Shown here in pieces: positions 1 to 7,186 of a stretch of DNA of 21,155 nt. Numbering within the stretch: the stretch's first letter is position 1; each line of letters begins with the position of its first letter. Made by a program: the position numbers and the translations under genes. The notes under the pieces are model-generated. The model was not told the DNA's origin and did not search any database. It saw only the letters and a program-made list of their open reading frames with translations. The stretch spans positions 1-21,155 of the forward strand of contig JAVBUZ010000224.1 in assembly GCA_031554725.1 (NCBI GenBank). The letters are read 5' to 3'. This DNA is from JAVBUZ01 sp031554725. Its GTDB lineage: Bacteria; Bacillota; Clostridia; Lachnospirales; Lachnospiraceae.

Positions 1-1
1 A

Positions 2-184
2 ATGGATCAAAACTTGGAGTATGGTATGTCTGAAGTAACGATGGATACGGCAGGCGAGAAAGCGGATGTTTTGAAGGAAACAGATAAGGTTTTTGTAGGA
101 AGTACACTTATGAATGCAGGTATGCAGATTCCAAGACCTTGGGGAGATTTTGGTGCAAAGCTTTACTACTTTCAGACAAAATAA
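2..184 (+). CDS. C-terminal fragment, probable GH36 alpha-galactosidase
   Basis: This is a reading frame cut by the window's left edge; about 60 codons are visible before the TAA, and the first ATG is probably internal. The tail reads GSTLMNAGMQIPRPWGDF followed by KLYYF. This resembles the end of GH36 family alpha-galactosidases, where a GxxLMxxGL...P...GDF...L segment closes the C-terminal beta-sandwich. The family removes terminal alpha-galactose from raffinose-type sugars or galactomannan side chains. The next gene encodes a sugar mutarotase-like protein 43 nt downstream on the same strand, which fits a sugar-use operon. The assignment rests on a short stretch recalled from family knowledge; another glycoside hydrolase with a similar C-terminal domain is possible. 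No catalytic residue is inside the window. Confidence 0.55.
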   Translation: MDQNLEYGMSEVTMDTAGEKADVLKETDKVFVGSTLMNAGMQIPRPWGDFGAKLYYFQTK

Positions 185-227
185 ATAGTAATACTTAGTA
201 GAAGCTATTAGTGAAAGGCGTGGCAGA

Positions 228-1097
228 ATGGCAATTTATACACTAAAAAATAATGAAATTGAAATTACCGTGCATTCCTTAGGCGCGGAGCTAAAGTCTT
301 TAAAGGATATTTCCGCAGATAGAGAATATATGTGGTTGGCAGACGGGAAATATTGGGCAAGAACTTCCCCAATTCTGTTCCCTATAGTAGGCTGCTATCG
401 TAATGGAGAAAGCTACTATAATGGTGAAATATATAAGATGTCACAGCATGGCTTTGCTAGAGATTTGGAATTTATGCTAACAGAGCAAACAGAGGAAGAA
501 ATTTGGTTTTGTTTGACAGACAAGGAAGAAAACTGGGAAGCGTATCCTTTTGCCTTTTCCTTGGAAATCGGTTATAGGCTAGAAGGAAGAAGCGTGAAGG
601 TTATGTGGCGTGTAACCAACCCAGCAGACCAAACCATGTACTTTTCGATTGGCGGACATCCTGGATTTATGGCACCACAACGCAGTGACGAGAAAACAAC
701 CTGCTATGTAAAATTTGATAATTTGGAAAAAATTACTTGTCGCCAGATTGCAGACGGCTTGGCAACAGAAGAGGTAATTGAAATTCCTGTACCGGGTGGA
801 ATCTTAGCTGTCACAGAAGAAGTATTTGCTAACGATGCCCTAGTAATAGAAGGAAATCAAACCCAAAAGGTACAGCTTCTGGATGAAAAGAAAGAAGCTT
901 TCATTACTGTGGAATTTGAGGCACCGTTATTTGGGGTATGGACACCACCAGGGAAAAATGCACCTTTTATCTGCATAGAACCATGGTATGGAAGATGCGA
1001 TAAAGTGAATTTTACTGGAAGCATTGAGCAGCGCGAGTGGGGAAATATGTTAGAGGCAGGGGAAGTTTTTGAGGCGGAATATTTAATAAAAGTTTAA
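228..1097 (+). CDS. Aldose 1-epimerase family protein (LacX-like)
   Basis: A 289-residue protein of the galactose mutarotase-like superfamily, close to the LacX/YeaD-type branch. Family members interconvert alpha and beta anomers of aldoses or hexose phosphates; the substrate here cannot be read from sequence. Visible signatures are LFPIVG near residue 50, QHGFARD around 73-79 with H74, GGHPGF at 142-147 with H144, and CIEPWYG at 249-255 with E251. The two histidines and the glutamate are the expected acid/base catalytic set. There is no signal peptide, so it is probably cytoplasmic. The ribosome site is weak (AAAGGCG upstream of the ATG). It follows the probable alpha-galactosidase by 43 nt and is likely cotranscribed with it, converting released galactose to the anomer used by galactokinase. 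The protein length is normal for the family. Confidence 0.85.
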   Translation: MAIYTLKNNEIEITVHSLGAELKSLKDISADREYMWLADGKYWARTSPILFPIVGCYRNGESYYNGEIYKMSQHGFARDLEFMLTEQTEEEIWFCLTDKEENWEAYPFAFSLEIGYRLEGRSVKVMWRVTNPADQTMYFSIGGHPGFMAPQRSDEKTTCYVKFDNLEKITCRQIADGLATEEVIEIPVPGGILAVTEEVFANDALVIEGNQTQKVQLLDEKKEAFITVEFEAPLFGVWTPPGKNAPFICIEPWYGRCDKVNFTGSIEQREWGNMLEAGEVFEAEYLIKV

Positions 1098-1169
1098 AGT
1101 TTTTAAACAAAAAATAATTATCTTTTTAGAAAGTGCTCATATCTTGTTCACAATTATATAGTATTATAC

Positions 1170-1196
1170 TTGAAGGAGCATAAAATGCTCCTTCAA
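1170..1196. repeat. Perfect 12-bp inverted repeat upstream of the alarmone synthetase
   Basis: TTGAAGGAGCAT, then AAA, then its exact reverse complement. There is no T-run on either side, so it is not a convincing intrinsic terminator. A possible weak promoter (TTGTTC at 1144-1149, TATACT at 1165-1170, spacing 15) would place transcription start inside the dyad. It could therefore be an operator or a 5' mRNA stem. The pairing is seen directly; the function is inference. Confidence 0.6.
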
Positions 1197-1244
1197 TAAA
1201 TATATAAGGGTAAAATAAATTTGTGACAAGGTGTGGGAGTGCGC

Positions 1245-1838
1245 ATGACAAACGAACAATATTATGAATTAATCAAGCCATATGAAGATGCAATGCAGGT
1301 AATGCTTACAAGACTAGAGATACTAAATCATAGCATTTATGACAAGGGTGCAAGCAAGCCTATTCACCATATGCAAAATCGTGTCAAAGAAAAGAAGAGT
1401 ATGGAAGAAAAACTGGAGAGAGCTGGAGTTACAGATAGTGTTATAAATGCCAAGGATCATTTAAAAGACATTGCTGGAATTCGTGTGATTTGTTACTTTC
1501 AGGATGAAATTTATACCTTAGTGGAAGCGCTTAAAAGACAAAATGATATTATTGCGATTCTGGAAAAGGACTATATGGAAACACCAAAAGAAAGTGGCTA
1601 TAGAAGCTATCATATTATTTTTGGGGTGCCGGTACATGCCTTAGATGCTATGGAGTATTATCCAGTAGAAGTGCAATTTAGGACACTTTCTATGGACTTT
1701 TGGTCTAGCATGGAACATAAAATTTGCTATAAAAAAACAAGAGACAATAAAGCAGAAATATCAAAGCAGCTACAAGTATTATCAGAATCACTAGCAATGA
1801 TTGAGGGTGAACTAAAAGACTATATTTTAAGTGAGTAG
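1245..1838 (+). CDS. Small alarmone synthetase, GTP pyrophosphokinase (RelQ/YjbM-like)
   Basis: A 197-residue single-domain RelA/SpoT-type synthetase. Such enzymes transfer pyrophosphate from ATP to GTP or GDP to make (p)ppGpp, the stringent-response alarmone, in the cytoplasm. Visible motifs: PIHHMQNRVKEK at 39-50, DIAGIRVIC at 75-83 with the metal-binding D75, GYRSYH at 118-123 for guanine-nucleotide binding, and VEVQFRT at 141-147 with E142, followed by MDFWSSMEHK. There is no HD hydrolase, TGS or ACT domain, so it matches the small synthetase class (about 200 residues) rather than long Rel. The frame extends to a GTG at 1233, but the ATG at 1245 sits 5-6 nt after GGGAG and is preferred. 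The glyoxalase-like gene follows after 12 nt, suggesting cotranscription. Confidence 0.9.
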   Translation: MTNEQYYELIKPYEDAMQVMLTRLEILNHSIYDKGASKPIHHMQNRVKEKKSMEEKLERAGVTDSVINAKDHLKDIAGIRVICYFQDEIYTLVEALKRQNDIIAILEKDYMETPKESGYRSYHIIFGVPVHALDAMEYYPVEVQFRTLSMDFWSSMEHKICYKKTRDNKAEISKQLQVLSESLAMIEGELKDYILSE

Positions 1839-1850
1839 GGAGAACGAATT

Positions 1851-2219
1851 ATGAAATTCAAAATGTATCATGAAAATTATAATGTTTCAGATTTAGAAAA
1901 ATCTCTGGCATTTTATGAAGAAGCACTTGGGTTAGTTGAGAAAAGACGAAAAGTAGCGGCAGATGAAAGCTATACGATAGTTTTTGTAGGAAATGATACT
2001 ACGGATTTTGAACTAGAACTAACTTACATAAAAGACCACCCGCAAAAATATGATTTAGGCGAAGTGGAATTTCATTTGGCATTTCAAACAGACGATTATG
2101 AAGGTGCACATGCAAAACCTGAAGAGATGGGTTGTATTGTATTTGAGAATACCCAAATGGGGATATACTTCATAGAAGATCCAGATGGATATTGGCTGGA
2201 AATCGTTCCGATAAGATAA
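1851..2219 (+). CDS. Glyoxalase I-like VOC family metalloprotein
   Basis: A 122-residue vicinal-oxygen-chelate protein resembling lactoylglutathione lyase (GloA), which isomerises the methylglyoxal-thiol hemithioacetal to a lactoyl thioester. Two beta-alpha-beta modules are visible: one opens with the NVSDLEKSLAFYEEALGL segment, the other ends with EDPDGYWLEIV. All four metal ligands of the GloA pattern align: H7, E56 in FELELTY, H75 in EFHLAF, and E117 in WLEIV, with the same spacing from H to the VSDL motif as in GloA. Clostridia often lack glutathione, so another thiol or substrate may be used; this is inference. GGGAGA upstream of the ATG is the ribosome site and overlaps the end of the alarmone synthetase gene, so the two are probably one operon. 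Confidence 0.8.
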   Translation: MKFKMYHENYNVSDLEKSLAFYEEALGLVEKRRKVAADESYTIVFVGNDTTDFELELTYIKDHPQKYDLGEVEFHLAFQTDDYEGAHAKPEEMGCIVFENTQMGIYFIEDPDGYWLEIVPIR

Positions 2220-2238
2220 TTTATTATTCAATAAATAT

Positions 2239-2254
2239 TACGTTCTGTAACGTA
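2239..2254. promoter_or_regulatory. Inverted repeat upstream of sigma factor gene
   Basis: TACGTT-CTGT-AACGTA lies 30 nt before the sigma factor start codon. A 6-bp dyad here may be an operator or part of an autoregulated promoter; GTAACGTATCTA resembles an ECF-type -10 region in composition, but no matching -35 is convincing. The dyad is seen; the role is a guess. Confidence 0.3.
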
Positions 2255-2283
2255 TCTAGGATAGAACGAGGAAGGGAAATGTT

Positions 2284-2886
2284 GTGACAGAGGAAAAATT
2301 TGAAAGATGTATTGTTCAGATAACGGAAGGCAACAAGGAAGGTCTTCGGGAGATTTATGAGGAATATGTATCTTATATATATGGCACTGTATATCAAATG
2401 CTAAGAAATAGAGAAAATGCAGAAGATATTACCAGTGAATTTTTTATACGTCTATGGGATAAGGCGAAATATTATAAGCCAGGCAGCGGGCATAGGGGAT
2501 GGATGGCCACGATTGCTAGAAATATGGTAATTGATCATATACGTAAGTATAAACGCGAGGAGCTGACAGCTTTTTTATCAGATGCGCAGGATGCTAGTGT
2601 GGTACAAGGAAATGAAGAAATTAGCCGTGCAGTGGCAATGGAAACGGCTGGAAGTAGTGAAGGGTATTTTCGAGCGAGTGAAGTTGAAAATGAAGTTTTG
2701 GGAAAAATGCTTATCGAAGATGCTATGGAAGAATTAAATGATAAGGAAAGAATCGTGGTTCACCTAAAAATCATGGGTGAGATGACGTTTAAAGAGATTG
2801 CAGAAATTTTAGAAATACCCATGGGAACAGTCTCATGGAGATTTAGGGAAGCTATGAATAAATTAAGGAGGTGTGGATATGAATAA
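2284..2886 (+). CDS. RNA polymerase sigma factor, sigma-70 ECF type
   Basis: A 200-residue alternative sigma factor. Region 2 spans about residues 20-90 (EDITSEFFIRLWDKA core-binding helix, then GWMATIARNMVIDHIRKYK). Region 4 spans about 140-196, with LNDKERIVVHLKIMGEMTF and a helix-turn-helix EIAEILEIPMGTVSWRFREAM that reads the -35 element. There is no region 1.1 or 3, as expected of the ECF group. The linker (about 95-138) is longer than in many ECF factors. Translation starts at GTG 2284, since the nearby ATG at 2279 is out of frame and closes at once; AGGAAGGG precedes it by about 8 nt. The gene overlaps the next one by 8 nt, a translationally coupled pair typical of sigma and anti-sigma genes. 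The target promoters are unknown. Confidence 0.92.
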   Translation: MTEEKFERCIVQITEGNKEGLREIYEEYVSYIYGTVYQMLRNRENAEDITSEFFIRLWDKAKYYKPGSGHRGWMATIARNMVIDHIRKYKREELTAFLSDAQDASVVQGNEEISRAVAMETAGSSEGYFRASEVENEVLGKMLIEDAMEELNDKERIVVHLKIMGEMTFKEIAEILEIPMGTVSWRFREAMNKLRRCGYE

Positions 2887-3586
2887 TTTTGAAGAAGATT
2901 ACAAGCGCCATATGGAAGAAAACACACCTGACTTATGGGATAGGATTGAAGCAGGAATAGATAAAAAAGATAAGAAAAAGAGATTGGATTATCAGTCGAC
3001 TAAAAGACTAAAGGTTTATCTGCCTCTAGTAGCAGCGGCATTATTTTTGTGTATTATAATACCAGTGGTGAGCGATAATATGTCAAGACATGATATTATG
3101 GAAAAAAGCACCGAAAGCAATAATAAAGCGGTAGCGCAAGATATCGGTTTGGCAGATGGTGCTGTTTTACAAGAAGAGGCGCAGCTTGAGTCCATAACAG
3201 AGAAGGAAGAAGATGTAACAATATCTATGGACGAAGCAAAAGCAGCACTAGATTATGAACGTGTAAGCGGTGGTGCCCAGAATAAAGATGGCGCAAAGGA
3301 TATAATAGAGAATGGTGTAGATAAGGTGATTCAATCCAACTCTAGTGAAAGACTAAGTGCTTTGTGCGAAATAGTAGAAGTGGTTCCACAGCAGGAGGCC
3401 CAAAAGACAAAAAATGAAACGGATAAAATATATCGTATCATTTTGGCAGATTCAGAAATTACGGTTAATGCCCTAGTAAGGACAGACCAAGTAGAGGAAC
3501 TCATTTTAGGAAACACCTATACACTGGAATTAGAACGCTCTTATGAGGATGATTCGTATGACTATGTTGTAGTGGGTGTGAAATAA
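2879..3586 (+). CDS. Probable membrane-anchored anti-sigma factor
   Basis: A 235-residue protein with one predicted membrane span at about residues 45-64 (VYLPLVAAALFLCIIIPVVS), preceded by a basic stretch (KKDKKKR). The N-terminal 44 residues would be cytoplasmic and contain the short acidic/aromatic segment FEEDYKRHMEENTPDLWDRI seen in many clostridial sigma-partner proteins. The roughly 170 outside residues are acidic and low in complexity up to about 150, then form a possible small beta-rich domain near the C-terminus. No zinc-binding HxxxCxxC motif is present, so this is not a classic ZAS anti-sigma. The role is inferred mainly from the 8-nt overlap with the sigma gene and the topology. 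The ATG at 2879 has AAGGAGGT 6 nt upstream and is preferred to the GTG at 2873. Confidence 0.7.
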   Translation: MNNFEEDYKRHMEENTPDLWDRIEAGIDKKDKKKRLDYQSTKRLKVYLPLVAAALFLCIIIPVVSDNMSRHDIMEKSTESNNKAVAQDIGLADGAVLQEEAQLESITEKEEDVTISMDEAKAALDYERVSGGAQNKDGAKDIIENGVDKVIQSNSSERLSALCEIVEVVPQQEAQKTKNETDKIYRIILADSEITVNALVRTDQVEELILGNTYTLELERSYEDDSYDYVVVGVK

Positions 3587-3639
3587 ACGCGCTTATGTAA
3601 AGACTCAAAAAGGTGTTAGAAAATACTTAAAAAAGAGTA

Positions 3640-3668
3640 TTGCAATATGAAAAAAAGTGTGTTAAAGT
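3640..3668 (+). promoter_or_regulatory. Candidate promoter of the T-box operon
   Basis: TTGCAA at 3640-3645 and TAAAGT at 3663-3668 are separated by 17 nt; each matches four of six consensus bases. It lies just before the T-box leader, where a promoter is required. Other AT-rich choices nearby cannot be excluded. Confidence 0.35.
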
Positions 3669-3689
3669 CAATAGCATAAATAAAAAAAT

Positions 3690-3964
3690 GCATTGAAAGA
3701 GACTCTTTCTATGAAAAACAACAGGAATACGGCGTCACCGACTGAGAGCGCTGTTTGCGGGAAGTAGAAAAGGGAACACTCTGGAGCAGATTATCTGAAA
3801 GAATTTCGAGTAGGGTAGTACGTGTACGCGCGTTAAGCGTAAGAGTGGGTAAGCCGGTAAAACGTTTTGTTGGAAGCGTCGGGTTATCAATGCGGGTGGT
3901 ACCGCGGATATTTTTTTAGATTATCCGTCCCGGAATACAGGAAACTGTGTTCCGGGACTTTTTT
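3690..3964 (+). promoter_or_regulatory. T-box riboswitch (tRNA-sensing leader) of aspS-gatCAB
   Basis: The T-box core GGGTGGTACCGCGG is at 3894-3907. Its TGGT (3897-3900) would pair with an uncharged tRNA 3' end of form A/G-CCA. Upstream are a stem-III-like hairpin (TACGC 3825-3829 with GCGTA 3837-3841, CGTTA in the loop), a stem-II-like CTCTGGAG at 3779-3786, and a GAGAG distal-loop-like element at 3744-3748. The antiterminator can form between GGGTGGTACCGCGG and CCGTCCC (3925-3931), excluding the terminator downstream. By the known mechanism, uncharged tRNA binding allows read-through into the operon. Stem I does not fold into an obvious canonical form by eye, so the specifier codon is not assigned; GAAC at 3774-3777 contains both GAA (Glu) and AAC (Asn). 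The 5' boundary is approximate. Confidence 0.9.
3927..3964 (+). terminator. Intrinsic terminator of the T-box leader
   Basis: GTCCCGGAATACAG, a GAAA tetraloop, and CTGTGTTCCGGGAC form a 14-bp stem with one U-G pair, followed by six T. Its 5' arm overlaps the 3' half of the T-box antiterminator, making the two structures mutually exclusive. Confidence 0.93.
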
Positions 3965-3999
3965 GTTGCTCCGGAACACCAAAAAAAGGAGACCAAATT

Positions 4000-5331
4000 A
4001 TGAAATTTTTGTCAGGAACAACAAAAAAAGAAGTATTGGAACTAGCAGAGCTACTAGAAGGAAAAAGGCTTTCTGAAAAGGTGACGACTAATGGAGCAGT
4101 GCACACAATACGTGATATGGGAAATATTGCATTTGTGGTTTTGCGAAAAAGAGATGGACTTTTGCAGTGTGTCTTAGAAAAAGAGAAAGCGATTCCTTCA
4201 TTAAAGGAGTTGGCAGAGGGAGCAACAGTAACGGTTATTGGAACCTTACAGGAAAATGAAAAGGCACCAGGCGGTTTTGAAGTTAGAATTGAAGAATTAA
4301 AGATTCTTTCTATGCCGGCAGAACCGATGCCAATTGCTATTTCAAAATGGAAGATGAATACAAGTTTAGAGACGAACCTTAATTTTAGACCAATTTCCTT
4401 AAGAAACATAAGAGAAAGAGCAAAATTTAAAATACAAGAAGGGATTGTAAAAGGCTTTCGTGAGTTTCTAAGTGAACAAGGCTTTACTGAAATTCATACA
4501 CCCAAAATTGGCGCCAAGGGTGCTGAGGGTGGAGCTAACGTTTTTAAACTAGATTATTTTCATAGACCAGCAGTGCTTGAACAAAGCCCACAATTTTACA
4601 AACAAATGATGGTGGGGGTTTTTGACAGAGTATTTGAAACGGCACCAGTTTTCCGAGCAGAAAAGCACAATACAAAGAGACATTTGAACGAATATACCTC
4701 CTTGGATTTTGAGATGGGATACATTGATAGCTTTACAGATCTTATTGAGATGGAAATAGGTGCATTAAATACTATAGTAAAAATGCTCGAAAACCAGTAT
4801 GCTAAAGAGGTTAAGATATTAGACATAAAACTACCTTGTACAACAAATATTCCTTGCGTGAGATTTGACGAGGCAAAAAGGTTAGTGGCTGATAAGTATA
4901 ATAGAAACATTAGAAATCCCTTTGACCTAGAGCCAGAAGAGGAAGTTTTAATTAGCAAATATTTTGAAGAGGAATGTGGAGCAGATTTTGTTTTTGTTAC
5001 TCACTATCCTAGCAAAAAGAGACCTTTTTATGCGATGGATGATCCAGAGGATAAAACCTTTACACTAAGTTTTGACTGCCTGTTTCGAGGGATGGAAATT
5101 ACTACTGGCGGTCAACGTATTCATGACTATCAAATGCTGATGAAAAAGCTTGAAGATAGGGGCATGACAGCAGAAGGAATGGAAGGATACCTAATGGCTT
5201 TCAAGTATGGTATGCCACCCCATGGAGGTCTTGGAATTGGCTTGGAGAGACTTACCATGAAAATGATAGGAGAAGAAAACGTAAGAGAGACAACGCTGTT
5301 TCCAAGAGACTTAAGTCGTCTGGAACCATAA
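4000..5331 (+). CDS. aspS: Archaeal-type aspartyl-tRNA synthetase, probably non-discriminating
   Basis: A 443-residue class IIb synthetase that charges aspartate onto tRNA(Asp) and probably also tRNA(Asn). An N-terminal OB-fold anticodon-binding domain spans about 25-105. The catalytic domain shows motif 1 around 156-170 (FLSEQGFTEIHTPKI), motif 2 FRAEKHNTKRHLNEYTSLD at 218-236, and motif 3 GLGIGLERLTM at 410-420. The length and the FRAExHNTxRHLNE form match archaeal/eukaryotic AspRS rather than the ~590-residue bacterial enzyme or AsnRS. Residues H35 and P90 fall where, in my recalled alignment, archaeal discriminating enzymes have W and K; H/P there is linked to tRNA(Asn) recognition. gatCAB follows, so mischarged Asp-tRNA(Asn) would be amidated to Asn-tRNA(Asn). 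AAGGAGA precedes the ATG. A T-box controls it. Confidence 0.9.
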   Translation: MKFLSGTTKKEVLELAELLEGKRLSEKVTTNGAVHTIRDMGNIAFVVLRKRDGLLQCVLEKEKAIPSLKELAEGATVTVIGTLQENEKAPGGFEVRIEELKILSMPAEPMPIAISKWKMNTSLETNLNFRPISLRNIRERAKFKIQEGIVKGFREFLSEQGFTEIHTPKIGAKGAEGGANVFKLDYFHRPAVLEQSPQFYKQMMVGVFDRVFETAPVFRAEKHNTKRHLNEYTSLDFEMGYIDSFTDLIEMEIGALNTIVKMLENQYAKEVKILDIKLPCTTNIPCVRFDEAKRLVADKYNRNIRNPFDLEPEEEVLISKYFEEECGADFVFVTHYPSKKRPFYAMDDPEDKTFTLSFDCLFRGMEITTGGQRIHDYQMLMKKLEDRGMTAEGMEGYLMAFKYGMPPHGGLGIGLERLTMKMIGEENVRETTLFPRDLSRLEP

Positions 5332-5393
5332 AGTTATCACGATTTAAATACGACTTAAGTCTCTTTGGGATTATAAGTCGTTTGGAACCTTAA
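5312..5393 (+). repeat. Degenerate tail duplication between aspS and gatC
   Basis: The last 20 nt of aspS (TAAGTCGTCTGGAACCATAA, 5312-5331) recur as TAAGTCGTTTGGAACCTTAA at 5374-5393 with two mismatches, 62 nt downstream and in the spacer. The palindrome GACTTAAGTC also occurs twice (5308-5317 and 5352-5361). The spacer can form an 8-bp hairpin, ACGACTTA (5350-5357) with TAAGTCGT (5374-5381). This looks like an old local duplication; any regulatory role is unproven. Confidence 0.7.
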
Positions 5394-5413
5394 GGTGAAA
5401 TGGAGGATTATAT

Positions 5414-5710
5414 ATGGCAAACAAAATAACCGATGAAATCATAGACTATGTTGCAATCTTAGCAAAGCTGGAGCTTTCCACAGAGGAAAAAGAGTCTGCA
5501 AAAACTGACATGGAAAAAATGCTTTCATATGTAGATAAATTGAATGAACTTGATACCACAAATGTGGTGCCTATGTCACATGTTTTTACAATACAAAATG
5601 TGTTTCGTGAGGATGTAGTTACGAATGGTGATGGTAGTATGGATGCACTTAAAAATGCACCGGGAGAAAAACGAGAAATGTTTAAGGTTCCTCGTACAAT
5701 AGAATCGTGA
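5414..5710 (+). CDS. gatC: Aspartyl/glutamyl-tRNA amidotransferase subunit C
   Basis: A 98-residue GatC, the small non-catalytic subunit that wraps around GatA and ties it to GatB in the GatCAB amidotransferase. Visible family features are the N-terminal helical segment ITDEIIDYVAILAKLELSTEE, the middle NVVPMSHVF segment, and the C-terminal FREDVV...KNAPGEKREMFKVPRTIE, which is near-universal in GatC. The length is normal. It follows aspS after an 82-nt spacer containing duplicated sequence and precedes gatA almost directly; all four genes share the T-box leader. TGGAGG lies upstream of the ATG. Since a GlnRS gene occurs in this same window, the complex is probably needed for Asn-tRNA(Asn) rather than Gln-tRNA(Gln) formation; this is inference. 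Confidence 0.95.
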   Translation: MANKITDEIIDYVAILAKLELSTEEKESAKTDMEKMLSYVDKLNELDTTNVVPMSHVFTIQNVFREDVVTNGDGSMDALKNAPGEKREMFKVPRTIES

Positions 5711-5727
5711 GAGGTAAAGGTGCTAAT

Positions 5728-7185
5728 ATGAGTTTATTAGATTATACAGCGGTGGAATTGGCTGATAAAATAAAAAATGGTGACGTAACAGCGGTGCAGG
5801 CAATGAAGGCGGTTATAGAACGTATAGAAGAAAAAGAAGGACTATATTCTTGCTATCTAAGCATGGATAAGGAAGCCGCTTTAAAAAGAGCAGAGGAAAC
5901 GCAAAAGAAAATAGAGGCGGGAGAAGTAAGGGGAGCGCTAGCCGGTGTTCCGGTTGCAATTAAAGATAATCTTTGCACAAAGGACATTCCAACTACCTGT
6001 GCATCTAAAATACTAGAGGGATTTTTACCAACTTTTAGTGCTTCGGTAGTGGAAAGCTTAGAAAAAGCAGGAGCAGTAATTATAGGAAAAACCAACATGG
6101 ATGAATTTGCTATGGGATCAACCACGGAGACCTCCGCCTATTGTGTAACAAAGAATCCCAAGAATCCAGAGCATGTTCCGGGAGGCTCATCAGGAGGCTC
6201 GGCGGCAGCAGTTGCAGCCGGTGAATGCTTCTTTGCTCTTGGCTCAGATACAGGAGGTTCCATAAGACAACCGGCTTCTTATTGTGGAGTGGTGGGAATG
6301 AAACCTACCTATGGAACTGTTTCGCGATACGGTCTAATTGCTTATGGCTCATCCCTAGATCAAGTTGGACCGATTACAAAGGATGTAAGAGATTGTGCGA
6401 CAGTCCTAGAAATGATTTGTGCCCAGGATGAAAAGGATTCTACCTCTATGGAAAGAACGGATACGGATTTTACAAGAGCCTTAGTAGAGGATGTAAAAGG
6501 AATGAAAATCGGTATTCCGAAGGATTACTTCGGAGAAGGCTTAGATGAAGAGGTAAAGAAAGCGGTTTTAGAAGCAGCTGGCGTGTTACAAAAAAAAGGC
6601 GCGGTTATAGAGGAATTTGATTTAAAGTATGTGGATTATGCAATTCCAGCTTACTATACAATTGCAGCGGCAGAAGCAAGCTCTAACCTAGAAAGATTCG
6701 ATGGAATAAAATATGGCTATAGAACACCTGAGTTTGAAGGCCTACACAATATGTATAAGAAAACGAGAAGCGAAGGCTTTGGGGAAGAGGTAAAAAGACG
6801 CATCATGCTAGGCTCTTTTGTGCTAAGCTCTGGTTACTATGATGCATATTATTTAAAAGCACTAAAGGTAAAGGCAATGATAAAAGCGGCCTTTGATGAA
6901 GCTTTTGAAAAATATGATATGATTTTAGGACCAGTAGCGCCAACCACGGCACCGAAATTGGGAGCCTCTTTAGCGGAGCCAATCAAGATGTACCTAGGTG
7001 ATATTTATACCATAGCTGTTAACCTAGTAGGCTTGCCAGCAATTAGTATTCCTTGCGGAGTGGGGGAAAATAACTTGCCCATAGGTATGCAGCTAATAGG
7101 AGACTGTTTTCAAGAGAAAAAGATATTGCAAGCTGCATATACCTATGAACAAGCAACCAATAAAGCAAGGCTAGGAGGTGTGTAA
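5728..7185 (+). CDS. gatA: Aspartyl/glutamyl-tRNA amidotransferase subunit A
   Basis: A 485-residue amidase-signature enzyme that hydrolyses glutamine (or asparagine) and passes ammonia to GatB. The Ser-cisSer-Lys triad is intact: K79 in VAIKDN, S154 in PGGSSGGS and the nucleophile S178 in SDTGGSIRQPA; these positions agree with the S. aureus GatA numbering as I recall it. The Gly/Ser-rich signature, the GMKPTYGTVSRYGLIAY block and the C-terminal GLPAISIPCG segment all follow the family, and the length is standard. The frame opens at GTG 5707 inside the gatC stop region, but the ATG at 5728 has AAAGGTG 5 nt upstream and begins with the usual MSLLDYTAVEL, so it is preferred. The next gene, gatB, starts 1 nt after the stop, indicating tight coupling. 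Confidence 0.97.
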   Translation: MSLLDYTAVELADKIKNGDVTAVQAMKAVIERIEEKEGLYSCYLSMDKEAALKRAEETQKKIEAGEVRGALAGVPVAIKDNLCTKDIPTTCASKILEGFLPTFSASVVESLEKAGAVIIGKTNMDEFAMGSTTETSAYCVTKNPKNPEHVPGGSSGGSAAAVAAGECFFALGSDTGGSIRQPASYCGVVGMKPTYGTVSRYGLIAYGSSLDQVGPITKDVRDCATVLEMICAQDEKDSTSMERTDTDFTRALVEDVKGMKIGIPKDYFGEGLDEEVKKAVLEAAGVLQKKGAVIEEFDLKYVDYAIPAYYTIAAAEASSNLERFDGIKYGYRTPEFEGLHNMYKKTRSEGFGEEVKRRIMLGSFVLSSGYYDAYYLKALKVKAMIKAAFDEAFEKYDMILGPVAPTTAPKLGASLAEPIKMYLGDIYTIAVNLVGLPAISIPCGVGENNLPIGMQLIGDCFQEKKILQAAYTYEQATNKARLGGV

Positions 7186-7186
7186 G

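Noticed and set aside
3622..3641. AATACT/AGTATT hairpin as terminator of the sigma/anti-sigma operon
   Set aside because: The stem is six AT-rich pairs with no T-run and overlaps the candidate -35 of the T-box operon.
3867..4076. Open frame across the T-box and the start of aspS
   Set aside because: It covers the T-box core and terminator and is out of frame with aspS.
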